NCBI GenBank assembly: GCA_937901395.1
Contig: CALCDB010000132.1
Location: 1 to 6,141 of the forward strand
Origin: an uncultured Verrucomicrobiota bacterium
Lineage (GTDB): Bacteria > Verrucomicrobiota > Kiritimatiellia > RFP12 > UBA1067
Reading direction: 5' to 3'
Length of the DNA stretch: 6,141 bases
This document shows positions 1-4,994 of the stretch, piece by piece. The notes under the pieces are model-generated. The model was not told the origin of the DNA. It saw nothing but the letters and a program-made list of their open reading frames with translations, and searched no databases. Position 1 is the first letter of the stretch, and the number at the start of each line of letters is the position of its first letter. The position numbers were made by a program, and so were the translations under genes.

Positions 1-218
1 TACTCGAGAACCTGCTTCTCAATATCAGCGGCGATTTTCTTTCCGTCGTCGTAATACCGCGTACATGCCTCAGTAGTGATGGTAAAGCCCTGTGGAACTG
101 GCAGCCCCAAGCCGGCCATTTCCGCAAGATTCGCGCCCTTGCCGCCCAAAAGCTCGCGCATATTCGCGTTGCCTTCAGTCTGCCCCGCACCAAAAAAGTA
201 CACGTATTTGGTCTTCAT
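1..218 (-). CDS. ppdK: pyruvate, phosphate dikinase, N-terminal fragment (cut by window edge)
   Basis: The first 72 codons are present and the rest lies beyond the left edge. The enzyme interconverts pyruvate, ATP and phosphate with phosphoenolpyruvate, AMP and pyrophosphate in the cytoplasm, linking glycolysis and gluconeogenesis. The N-terminus has the family pattern: a VYFFGAGQTEG opening (residues 6-16), the glycine-rich LLGGKGANLAEM stretch (about 23-34) of the ATP-grasp nucleotide-binding domain, then GLPVPQGFTITTEAC (38-52). The 'FFG...EG' opening and the Cys after TTEA favour PPDK over PEP synthase. The ATG at 216-218 is preceded by GGAGGA (226-231 on the plus strand) at 7 bases. It follows rplI by 57 bp on the same strand, so it may be read from the ribosomal operon or from its own start; no clear promoter is visible in that gap. 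Identity is firm; only the fragment can be judged. Confidence 0.93.
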   Translation of the reverse strand, partial: MKTKYVYFFGAGQTEGNANMRELLGGKGANLAEMAGLGLPVPQGFTITTEACTRYYDDGKKIAADIEKQVLE

Positions 219-262
219 CCTTAAGTCCTCCGATTATCTATCCCTAATTGTTTTCCTGAAAG

Positions 263-288
263 GCCCAAGGGATTATTATTCCTTGGGC
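263..288 (-). other. stem-loop over the rplI stop codon
   Basis: Perfect 8-bp arms, GCCCAAGG (263-270) and CCTTGGGC (281-288), enclose a 10-base AT-rich loop that contains the rplI stop codon (276-278). No T-run follows on the minus strand, so it is not a standard intrinsic terminator. It may protect the upstream mRNA or reduce read-through into ppdK; either role is inference. Confidence 0.4.
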
Positions 289-743
289 GCTTCCTCGTCG
301 AGAATCGTGATCTTGAACTTGACCGTCACCCCATGACCGAGGTCGATGGTCGGCTGATATTCGCCTACTTCGCGCAGAACATCGTCAAGTTCAAGCTGCG
401 CACGCTGAAGCTTGATGCCACGATTCGCCTCGATGGCGGCGAGAATGTCGCTGATGCCAACCGAACCGTAGAGCTTCTTGCCATCCGTCGTGTGCGCCGA
501 AACCGTAATCTCGAGCTTCTCGAGCTTCTTCGCAACTTCTAAGGCCGCCTTCTTTTCCTCGGCCGCCTTCGCCGCGCGCTCCGCCTCTAACTTTTTGAGA
601 CGACGCTTCGCCGCTTCGGTGGCAACCGCAGCCAAACCTTTCGGGAAGAGGCAATTGCGCGCATAGCCAGGCGCGACCTTGACGATCTCGCCCGACTTGC
701 CAAGCTTCTTCACATTATCCATGAGCATTACTTCGATAGTCAT
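276..743 (-). CDS. rplI: 50S ribosomal protein bL9
   Basis: This 155-residue protein is a large-subunit component that binds 23S rRNA near the base of the L1 stalk and reaches across to neighbouring ribosomes. The N-terminal RNA-binding domain shows the family signature at about residues 13-36 (GKSGEIVKVAPGYARN followed by CLFPKGLA). A long charged, alanine-rich connecting helix covers about 41-76, and the C-terminal domain (about 77-150) includes the GKKLYGSVG segment. Cys replaces the usual aromatic residue after the conserved Asn of the signature (NCLFP rather than NYLIP), a mild variation. The ATG follows an AAAGGAG Shine-Dalgarno (751-757 on the plus strand). It lies 18 bp after rpsR in the same operon. 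Length is normal for the family, with a short acidic tail (DEEAPKE). Confidence 0.97.
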   Translation of the reverse strand: MTIEVMLMDNVKKLGKSGEIVKVAPGYARNCLFPKGLAAVATEAAKRRLKKLEAERAAKAAEEKKAALEVAKKLEKLEITVSAHTTDGKKLYGSVGISDILAAIEANRGIKLQRAQLELDDVLREVGEYQPTIDLGHGVTVKFKITILDEEAPKE

Positions 744-761
744 TTCAATGCTCCTTTCTGA

Positions 762-992
762 TTAGGCCATAAGCCCCATGTTACGAGCGCGCTTTACGCC
801 CTGACGGATCTGACGCTGTTGCGCCGAAGTAACCCCGGTAATACGCGCCGGAAGAATCTTCCCGTAATCCGTGATGTAATACTTGAGCGTCTCGATGTCG
901 TTTACATCGATCTGATCGTTTTTACGAAGCGGCGGACGCTTGCGTGCGGCGAACTCCTCGCCTGCGGAACTATTTGATTTTTTGAAAGCCAT
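762..992 (-). CDS. rpsR: 30S ribosomal protein bS18
   Basis: This 76-residue protein of the small-subunit platform binds 16S rRNA as a partner of bS6, which is encoded two genes upstream. The diagnostic core is at residues 36-74: LKYYITDYGKILPARITG followed by TSAQQRQIRQGVKRARNMGLM. The C-terminus ends in GLMA, where many homologues end in a Leu-Pro-Tyr type sequence. No Cys residues occur, so this is the zinc-free form. The N-terminus is the usual basic, disordered arm. The ATG is preceded by AAGGA (1001-1005 on the plus strand). It lies 33 bp after ssb and 18 bp before rplI, in the classic rpsF-ssb-rpsR-rplI order. Confidence 0.97.
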   Translation of the reverse strand: MAFKKSNSSAGEEFAARKRPPLRKNDQIDVNDIETLKYYITDYGKILPARITGVTSAQQRQIRQGVKRARNMGLMA

Positions 993-1025
993 TTTTGGTT
1001 TCCTTGCTTATTGTTGTGTTAAATA

Positions 1026-1454
1026 TTAAAACGGAATATCATCTGGATCGCCCTCAGAAGCGCTCATCCCCATGGGTGGCTCCGCAATCTGACCTGCGGA
1101 ACGCGGCCCCCCGGCGAGACGATCGCCCTGCGGCAAAAACTTGATAGTGGAAGCACGAACTTTGAGCTTTTGATGCCGAACGCCGTCCTTCTCCCAGCTA
1201 TCCATCTGAAGCCTACCCTCGACGAGAATGCTTCTTCCCTTCGAGAGGTATTGCCCGCAAAGCTCCGCTAACTTATCCCATGCGTCCACGTCGATGAACA
1301 CCGGGAAATCTTGAACATTGCCATTGCGGTCTTTACGCCGCTCGTTGACGGCCATACCGAGCCGCGCCACTTTCATGCCGCTCGTTCCGGTCGCGCGAAC
1401 ATCGGGATCGCGCGTCAGGTTGCCCATTAGGATTACTTTATTGAAAGACGCCAT
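1026..1454 (-). CDS. ssb: single-stranded DNA-binding protein
   Basis: This 142-residue protein coats single-stranded DNA during replication, recombination and repair, and normally acts as a tetramer. An OB fold fills residues 1-109, beginning with MASFNKVILMGNLTRDPDVR and including the strands around FIDVDAWDKLAE and RSILVEGRLQMDSW. A short Gly/Pro-containing linker (about 110-136) leads to the acidic tip DDIPF, which docks partner proteins such as exonuclease I, PriA and RecO. The linker is short, so the protein is near the small end for the family. The ATG has GAGGT at 6 bases upstream (1461-1465 on the plus strand). It sits between rpsF (21 bp gap) and rpsR, as in many bacteria, so its supply is tied to ribosomal protein synthesis. 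Confidence 0.97.
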   Translation of the reverse strand: MASFNKVILMGNLTRDPDVRATGTSGMKVARLGMAVNERRKDRNGNVQDFPVFIDVDAWDKLAELCGQYLSKGRSILVEGRLQMDSWEKDGVRHQKLKVRASTIKFLPQGDRLAGGPRSAGQIAEPPMGMSASEGDPDDIPF

Positions 1455-1475
1455 CTTGGCACCTCGCTTCCTTTG

Positions 1476-1865
1476 TTATGCCTCGATTTTAGCGGCGAGT
1501 TCAGCCGCCTTTTCCGCCTCACGACGTGCCGCTGCATCTGCGCGCTCGGTACGCTCCTGCGCGATCTTCGCCTCGCGACGATCATCCACCGCAAGAATCT
1601 GAACGCGGAATACCTCTTCCACGAGATGATAACGATTCGTAAGCTCGGTTATCTTGAGCGGATCCATCTCGAAACGCACCTTGACGTAAACGCCAACATC
1701 GCGCTTCTTCATCGGACGCGAAAACTGACGCTTGCCGAGTTGCACTTTCTCGAGGATGTTGCCGCCAAGCTTGGTTACCTCGGCCAACGCCTTCTCAAGA
1801 TTCGCTTCGAGAGCATCGTCCTTCGCGATACCGACGAAGATATAAAGAGCATCATACTTTTTCAT
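1476..1865 (-). CDS. rpsF: 30S ribosomal protein bS6 with charged C-terminal extension
   Basis: This 129-residue protein pairs with bS18 on the platform of the small subunit. The ferredoxin-like core spans about residues 1-95: the opening strand YDALYIFVG, helix LEANLEKALAEVTKLGGNILE, the RQFSRPMKKRDVGVYVKVRFEM region and the closing FRVQIL. An Ala/Glu/Arg-rich helical tail (about 97-129) extends past the core and is probably flexible. The ATG overlaps the rplY stop codon by one base (TAATG), with a strong AAGGAGGAG Shine-Dalgarno inside the 3' end of rplY, so translation is probably coupled. A pth gene often lies between rplY and rpsF in other bacteria and is absent here. I could not identify the bS6:bS18 autoregulatory RNA element upstream. 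Confidence 0.97.
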   Translation of the reverse strand: MKKYDALYIFVGIAKDDALEANLEKALAEVTKLGGNILEKVQLGKRQFSRPMKKRDVGVYVKVRFEMDPLKITELTNRYHLVEEVFRVQILAVDDRREAKIAQERTERADAAARREAEKAAELAAKIEA

Positions 1866-2545
1866 TATTTCTTCTCCTCCTTCTTCTCGTCAGCCGCGCC
1901 CGCAGCCTCTTCCTTGCCCTTCTTGATTACTTCCGGGGTCGCCGCCTCGGTCGCCTGCGCCGCCGCCTGCGCCGCTGGTAAATCATCCGGCGCCTTGACT
2001 ACCGCAACCGCATACTCGCCGCGCGTCACGATCGTGTACTTCGCGTCCAACTTGAGATCGCGCACGAACATCGTCTGATCCAAATCCAATGCGCTTACAT
2101 CGACATCGAACTTCTCCGGAATATCCGTCGGCAGGCAATCGATATCAATCGTACGCAACGTCTGCTCCAATACGCCGCCACCAATCTTCACGCCCTTCGG
2201 CTCGCCGATGAGATAAAGCGGAACGGTAATGCGCACCTTCTCCGACAGCGATACCTCGCTGAAATCCACATGAATTGGAGTTCCCTTGAGCACGTCGTTC
2301 TGCATTTCACGCAACAACGCCGGAACTTCAACCCCATCAATATCAAGCGTAACCAACACCTGCTTACCGGTGCGACCACGCATTGCCATCATGAAGTCGT
2401 GTGCAGGAAGCTTGATGAGCTCCGTGCTACCTCTCTCCTTCATTTTCATTACGCTGCCAGGGATAAGACCCGTGCGGCGCAAACGACGAACGGCCCCAGT
2501 ACCCTGCTCGGTACGGGCTGCCGCCTTGAGCTTAATCTGATCCAT
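1865..2545 (-). CDS. rplY: 50S ribosomal protein bL25, long CTC/TL5 type
   Basis: This 226-residue protein binds 5S rRNA in the central protuberance of the large subunit. It is the two-domain form. The N-terminal 5S-binding domain (about 1-95) includes EQGTGAVRRLRRTGLIPGSV, ALLREMQNDVLKGTPIHVDF and the following strands. The C-terminal beta domain (about 96-185) includes VPLYLIGEPKGVKIGGGVLEQ and IPEKFDVDVSALDLDQ. The last 40 residues are a low-complexity Ala/Glu/Lys tail, presumably disordered. The start ATG at 2543-2545 has only a weak AAAAGG Shine-Dalgarno. It is the first gene of the operon, about 70 bases downstream of the predicted transcription start, and its stop overlaps the rpsF start. 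Confidence 0.96.
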   Translation of the reverse strand: MDQIKLKAAARTEQGTGAVRRLRRTGLIPGSVMKMKERGSTELIKLPAHDFMMAMRGRTGKQVLVTLDIDGVEVPALLREMQNDVLKGTPIHVDFSEVSLSEKVRITVPLYLIGEPKGVKIGGGVLEQTLRTIDIDCLPTDIPEKFDVDVSALDLDQTMFVRDLKLDAKYTIVTRGEYAVAVVKAPDDLPAAQAAAQATEAATPEVIKKGKEEAAGAADEKKEEKK

Positions 2546-2580
2546 CTATTGCCTTTTTTGGTAATTTTCCACAATACTCT

Positions 2581-2593
2581 CGCGCACACGCGC
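2581..2593 (-). other. small GC-rich hairpin in the rplY leader
   Basis: The leader between the predicted start site (about 2614) and the rplY ATG contains GCGCGTGTGCGCG, which can fold as a 4-bp GC stem in two registers. It could influence initiation at the weakly primed rplY start. No known leader family is recognised. Confidence 0.25.
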
Positions 2594-2620
2594 TACACTC
2601 TTGCGGTTAAAACGGATGAA

Positions 2621-2650
2621 AGTATACCAAATTTACTCATCCCCTGTCAA
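2621..2650 (-). promoter_or_regulatory. sigma-70-type promoter of the ribosomal operon
   Basis: On the minus strand a perfect TTGACA (2645-2650) is followed after 18 bp by TATACT (2621-2626), five of six consensus bases. The predicted start is near 2614, giving a leader of about 70 bases before rplY. It lies 42 bp after the stop of the upstream peptidase gene, on the same strand, and provides a start for the whole rplY-rpsF-ssb-rpsR-rplI run independent of that gene. Confidence 0.85.
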
Positions 2651-2692
2651 CCGCCCCACCCCTCGAACTATGCAAGGCGGCGATTCTCAAAA

Positions 2693-4105
2693 TTACTTCA
2701 CAATAATTCGCGGAGCGATATGCTGGGGCTGAAGCTTAATAAGCGGATCGCCAAAGAGTATTTCCTCGATGATAGCCGATTGGATATAATGAAGATGGTC
2801 CTCAATACTACAGCTACGCTTTTCAACTTCCTCTACCTGATTTTCCCCGTAGATAATCCCTACGTATTTGGAAATCGCATACTTCCACGCTTCTCCAGCC
2901 GTCTTGCCCTCTAAATATGCATCCAAGGTCCAGTCCAACATTTCGTCCGAAATTCCGCAATAGCGCAATGTAAAACTTGTATCCGTGCTTTGACCATACG
3001 AAGTGTTGCCAATCGCCACCAATGCCCCACCATTGGGATTGGAAATCGCAGTTTCCGCTACGCCTGAATATAGAAAGTTGTTTACCGTACCGCCAAAACA
3101 CGGTGTATTGCAAGCAAGAAACTTAATAAGCCCCGCATTATTGCCAAAACATTCGGTTGAAAGAAAACTTATTCCTTCTATCGTTCCATGATCATACGGC
3201 ATGAACATTTCCCAGTTCTCGCCCAAGATGCGCTCTTTCATTGGAATAGTGTCATCTTCCGTATAGTCCTCCTTTAAGGTTGCGAGATAAGTTGTTGAAG
3301 AAGGTCGCGCCTCCTTGATAGCCGTATTAAGCCGAAGATTCATCGTATAATAGGTATCGGGATTGCCGTCTTCATCATATGTCGTTCCTTCCATCTTCGC
3401 CTGTCCCGAAAGCCCCGCAAAGCGATTGTTGCCCTCAAAAACCCTATTCTCACCACCCTCCAATTTATTTACGTATGCACGAACGAGTTCTTCGTATGTA
3501 GGAATGCTACCATCCGACTTTTTGACATATTCAGTTGGCCGGAAATCCATTCGCGAGACAATACACGCAGGCGTCAGCTCACCCTTAGTTGTAAGCTCAC
3601 CTTTCCCGCAATATTCACCATCGTTATTGGGATCCCAATTGGCAGGGCACGCAAAATAAAGATCAGATGGATACTGATCAAAATACCCAGCACTACTTTT
3701 TTCTTCAACTGGATAAGCGGTAATTCCCGGAATTGCATTATCGACTGTCAGCGTTACGCCCTGTACTGTCGCAGCCGTTGCTTGTACATCAAACCACATT
3801 CCTCCCAAGACAAAGTATTTTGTTCCCGTTTTCGTTTCAGCGGTAATATATGCCTTTATTGATTCTGCGGCGTTGCGATAATCCTTCCCCTCACCATATT
3901 GATACGTTGCGTAGATATCTTCCGCGCTCTTCACCGCGAAGGTAACATTCGGGTGCGCTTTCGCTCGCTCGCCGATATACCACGTCCAAAGCTTAACATA
4001 ATTCTTCGGTGAGATTACGACGTAATCCGCAACGGGATTCTCATCCGCAGCGAAAGTCGTTAAGGTAAAGATTCCTCCAAGTAAAACAAATGCAATCTTT
4101 TTCAT
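2693..4105 (-). CDS. secreted gingipain-like cysteine peptidase (family C25), putative
   Basis: This 470-residue protein probably cleaves proteins outside the cytoplasm. Residues 1-20 are a signal peptide (MKKIAFVLLGGIFTLTTFAA). The start of the mature part (YVVISPKNY, 28-36) and the Asp-Ile-Tyr segment and KYFVLGG (96-102) match the N-terminal subdomain of C25 enzymes. SDLYFAC (147-153) and VSRMDFR (183-189) resemble the family's substrate-domain and 'GR' segments. The candidate catalytic pair is His306 in YDHG and Cys332 in LACNTPCFGG. FGDPLIKL (451-458) is the usual closing motif. There is no C-terminal sorting domain, so release to the periplasm or medium is likely. The ATG at 4103-4105 was chosen because it starts the signal peptide; an upstream TTG at 4142-4144 would add 13 non-signal residues. 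There is no Shine-Dalgarno before the ATG. A KGELT motif is repeated six residues apart (168 and 174). The family call rests on motifs recalled, not on a search. Confidence 0.8.
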   Translation of the reverse strand: MKKIAFVLLGGIFTLTTFAADENPVADYVVISPKNYVKLWTWYIGERAKAHPNVTFAVKSAEDIYATYQYGEGKDYRNAAESIKAYITAETKTGTKYFVLGGMWFDVQATAATVQGVTLTVDNAIPGITAYPVEEKSSAGYFDQYPSDLYFACPANWDPNNDGEYCGKGELTTKGELTPACIVSRMDFRPTEYVKKSDGSIPTYEELVRAYVNKLEGGENRVFEGNNRFAGLSGQAKMEGTTYDEDGNPDTYYTMNLRLNTAIKEARPSSTTYLATLKEDYTEDDTIPMKERILGENWEMFMPYDHGTIEGISFLSTECFGNNAGLIKFLACNTPCFGGTVNNFLYSGVAETAISNPNGGALVAIGNTSYGQSTDTSFTLRYCGISDEMLDWTLDAYLEGKTAGEAWKYAISKYVGIIYGENQVEEVEKRSCSIEDHLHYIQSAIIEEILFGDPLIKLQPQHIAPRIIVK

Positions 4106-4114
4106 AACGCTATT

Positions 4115-4144
4115 ATTATACCATACCCGACCTCTAAAATGCAA
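4115..4144 (-). promoter_or_regulatory. extended -10 promoter close to the peptidase start
   Basis: On the minus strand TGGTATAAT gives a consensus -10 (4115-4120) with the TG extension. A poor -35, TTGCAT (4139-4144), lies 18 bp upstream. Only 9 bases separate TATAAT from the ATG, so the transcript would carry about 2-3 leader bases. Together with the lack of a Shine-Dalgarno this points to leaderless translation. Confidence 0.5.
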
Positions 4145-4184
4145 TACCTTCCGTAAATAGCAATTGAAGATTCTTTAAGTTCAC

Positions 4185-4190
4185 ATTATA
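4185..4190 (-). promoter_or_regulatory. alternative TATAAT box upstream of the peptidase gene
   Basis: A second consensus TATAAT on the minus strand, preceded by GGGG, would give a leader of about 70 bases. No good -35 lies at the right distance; the nearest match, TTGAAA at 4216-4221, is 25 bp away. It is an alternative to the box at 4115-4120. Confidence 0.3.
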
Positions 4191-4197
4191 CCCCACC

Positions 4198-4233
4198 CCC
4201 TTGATTTTATTGACTTTTCAAGGGTGTGTCCCT
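4198..4233. repeat. two overlapping inverted repeats, REP-like
   Basis: CCCTTGA (4198-4204) and TCAAGGG (4218-4224) form perfect 7-bp arms around a 13-base loop. The second arm is shared with a second palindrome, AGGGTGTGTCCCT (4221-4233), so only one hairpin can form at a time. A near-identical AGGGCGTGTCCCT occurs on the minus strand at 6033-6045. Similar short palindromes often belong to REP-type dispersed repeats; that assignment is inference. Confidence 0.45.
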
Positions 4234-4238
4234 CTAAT
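4210..4238 (+). promoter_or_regulatory. candidate plus-strand promoter
   Basis: TTGACT (4210-4215) and TCTAAT (4233-4238), each five of six consensus bases, are separated by exactly 17 bp. The predicted start is near 4245, reading toward the small membrane-protein ORFs. The spacer contains the AGGGTGTGTCCCT palindrome. It diverges from the peptidase gene. Confidence 0.5.
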
Positions 4239-4262
4239 TACCTATTTCGCATCCGAGCGTAA

Positions 4263-4385
4263 GAACTCGCCGCGCTTGGGAAAACTGCGCCCCGAGACAA
4301 ACACCACGTCTTATACAAATTCATCGGCCTAAAAAGTGACATCTGCGCAGACATCGCAATAGAGCGACGAGAATGCATCTTCTCG
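4263..4385 (+). pseudogene. open frame without a start, upstream extension of the small membrane ORF
   Basis: The reading frame of the 61-residue ORF stays open for 41 codons upstream, to a TAA at 4260-4262, and reads plausibly (for example RDKHHVLYKFIGLKSD). It has no ATG, GTG or TTG. A neighbouring frame from TTG 4201 encodes LITYFASERKNSPRLGK and reaches the same Leu-Gly-Lys at the GGGAAAA run (4278-4284), where a one-base slip would join the two frames. This may be a frameshifted gene start. The evidence is only reading-frame continuity. Confidence 0.3.
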
Positions 4386-4571
4386 GTGCTTATGGCTATT
4401 GACATACCCCCCATGATATACTTCGCGTTAGAAATGAGAGCAGAGGACTATCCAGACGACAAGTTCGTGAGATATGTGAAACGCCGCCAACGTGGACGGC
4501 ACAACTTCTGCATCGGAATCATCGTCATCGGAATTATCACGCTTGCCGCGATGCTCATCTTCTGGAAATGA
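4386..4571 (+). CDS. small membrane protein of unknown function
   Basis: This ORF encodes 61 residues from GTG 4386, or 59 from ATG 4392. The N-terminal half is polar, with a basic stretch KRRQRGRH just before a strongly hydrophobic C-terminal segment (about residues 42-59, IGIIVIGIITLAAMLIF) ending in Trp-Lys. That layout, positive charges before one membrane helix, suggests a single-span protein with the polar part in the cytoplasm. There is no convincing Shine-Dalgarno, and the frame is open far upstream, so the true gene may be longer or broken. Its stop overlaps the next ORF as ATGA. I recognise no family; a hydrophobic toxin-like peptide or a fragment of a larger membrane protein are both possible. 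Confidence 0.45.
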   Translation: MLMAIDIPPMIYFALEMRAEDYPDDKFVRYVKRRQRGRHNFCIGIIVIGIITLAAMLIFWK

Positions 4572-4693
4572 AAGTAGGATCGGACAGTTGCGCCAAATCT
4601 CATAGAGAATTCATTGGCACGTTGAAGTTCGCTGGATGGATCGCCCTTTCCGTCCTAACAGTCCTTGCTGTCATGTTCCTCTGCAGTAGATAG
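4568..4693 (+). CDS. 41-residue membrane peptide overlapping the previous ORF
   Basis: Its ATG overlaps the TGA of the preceding ORF (ATGA at 4568-4571), which suggests translational coupling by stop-start. The first 20 residues are polar (MKVGSDSCAKSHREFIGTLK). Residues about 21-38 form one hydrophobic segment (FAGWIALSVLTVLAVMFL), followed by a short Cys-Ser-Arg end. A polar head plus one membrane helix matches the layout of its upstream neighbour. The stop lies 22 bp from the stop of the convergent 31-residue minus-strand ORF. No family is recognised. The overlap and the shared layout are the main support that it is real. Confidence 0.45.
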   Translation: MKVGSDSCAKSHREFIGTLKFAGWIALSVLTVLAVMFLCSR

Positions 4694-4715
4694 AATCCAC
4701 TCTACCGCATTTCCG

Positions 4716-4811
4716 TCACATCCGCATTTCCACCTCACGCTCAATCGCCCCGCCAATACCCAATAAGGATATCAACGCCAACTTCACCACACTCGCCTCA
4801 ACCGCTCCCAT
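4716..4811 (-). CDS. 31-residue ORF with one hydrophobic segment; holds repeat copy 1
   Basis: The peptide starts MGAVEASVVK, has a hydrophobic segment VVKLALISLLGIGGAI (residues 8-23) and ends in a charged tail (EREVEMRM). The core LISLLGIGGAI is encoded by 35 bp identical to 6107-6141, where it belongs to the end of an ORF that runs off the window. Upstream, the same reading frame continues through a TAA (4821-4823) into 57 further codons, so this may be the last part of a longer broken gene rather than a stand-alone gene. A TATAAT box 8 bases before the ATG could start a leaderless message, and GAGG lies very close to the ATG. Function unknown. Confidence 0.4.
   Translation of the reverse strand: MGAVEASVVKLALISLLGIGGAIEREVEMRM
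4743..4777. repeat. 35-bp direct repeat, copy 1
   Basis: Identical base for base to 6107-6141. To the left, similarity continues imperfectly: CCACCTCACGC (4730-4740) against CCGCCTCTCGC (6093-6103). The second copy reaches the window edge, so the true repeat may be longer. The two copies bracket the 101-residue and lipoprotein genes. Confidence 0.9.
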
Positions 4812-4819
4812 CGCCTCGT

Positions 4820-4850
4820 ATTATACCAAAAATTCTCCCACCATTGTCCA
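4820..4850 (-). promoter_or_regulatory. candidate promoter just upstream of the 31-residue ORF
   Basis: TGGACA (4845-4850) and TATAAT (4820-4825) are 19 bp apart on the minus strand, a slightly long spacing. The TATAAT also supplies the TAA that ends the upstream frame. Its distance to the ATG (8 bases) copies the arrangement at the peptidase gene. Chance is a real alternative. Confidence 0.3.
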
Positions 4851-4994
4851 ACTACCCTCTCCAGCTTTAAACTCTAATTCGAAATCATTCTCCCCGCTTT
4901 GCGCTTGCAAGCAAACTTCACCATAAAAAGGGCTCTGCGCCGTCCGCGTCTGCGAACCCTCAATCATCTCTGCGAGAATCGCGCTTGCTTCCGC
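4821..4994 (-). pseudogene. 57-codon leftover frame, likely displaced 3' end of the lipoprotein-type gene
   Basis: Between TAA 4995-4997 and TAA 4821-4823 the minus strand is open for 57 codons with protein-like content, for example AILAEMIEGSQTRTAQSPF and GENDFELEFKAGEGSW, ending MVGEFLV. The frame overlaps the last codons of the lipoprotein gene but is shifted by one base. Removing one G from the GCGGAA at the join (about 4989-4994) would run the lipoprotein's VGVS directly into EASAILAEM. A separate 48-residue gene from ATG 4965-4967 is possible, but that ATG has only a weak AGAG before it. After the TAA the same frame continues into the 31-residue ORF. The simplest reading is a broken or recombined 3' end. 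Confidence 0.45.

Noticed and set aside
333..666. Overlapping plus-strand open frames across rplI
   Set aside because: They are antisense shadows of a firmly identified bL9 gene and have no Shine-Dalgarno or family resemblance.
1473..2078. A 201-codon plus-strand frame across rpsF and rplY
   Set aside because: It runs antisense to two certain ribosomal genes; its length reflects their GC-rich codon pattern.
2650..2692. A terminator between the peptidase gene and rplY
   Set aside because: Only a weak CCGCC/GGCGG pairing with a long loop is seen, with no T-run after it.
2270..2914. A 214-codon plus-strand frame spanning rplY, its promoter and the end of the peptidase gene
   Set aside because: It crosses a strong opposing promoter and two well-supported genes; the translation looks random.
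4106..4144. N-terminal extension of the peptidase from TTG 4144
   Set aside because: It would place 13 polar residues before a clear signal peptide, and it overlaps the promoter elements.
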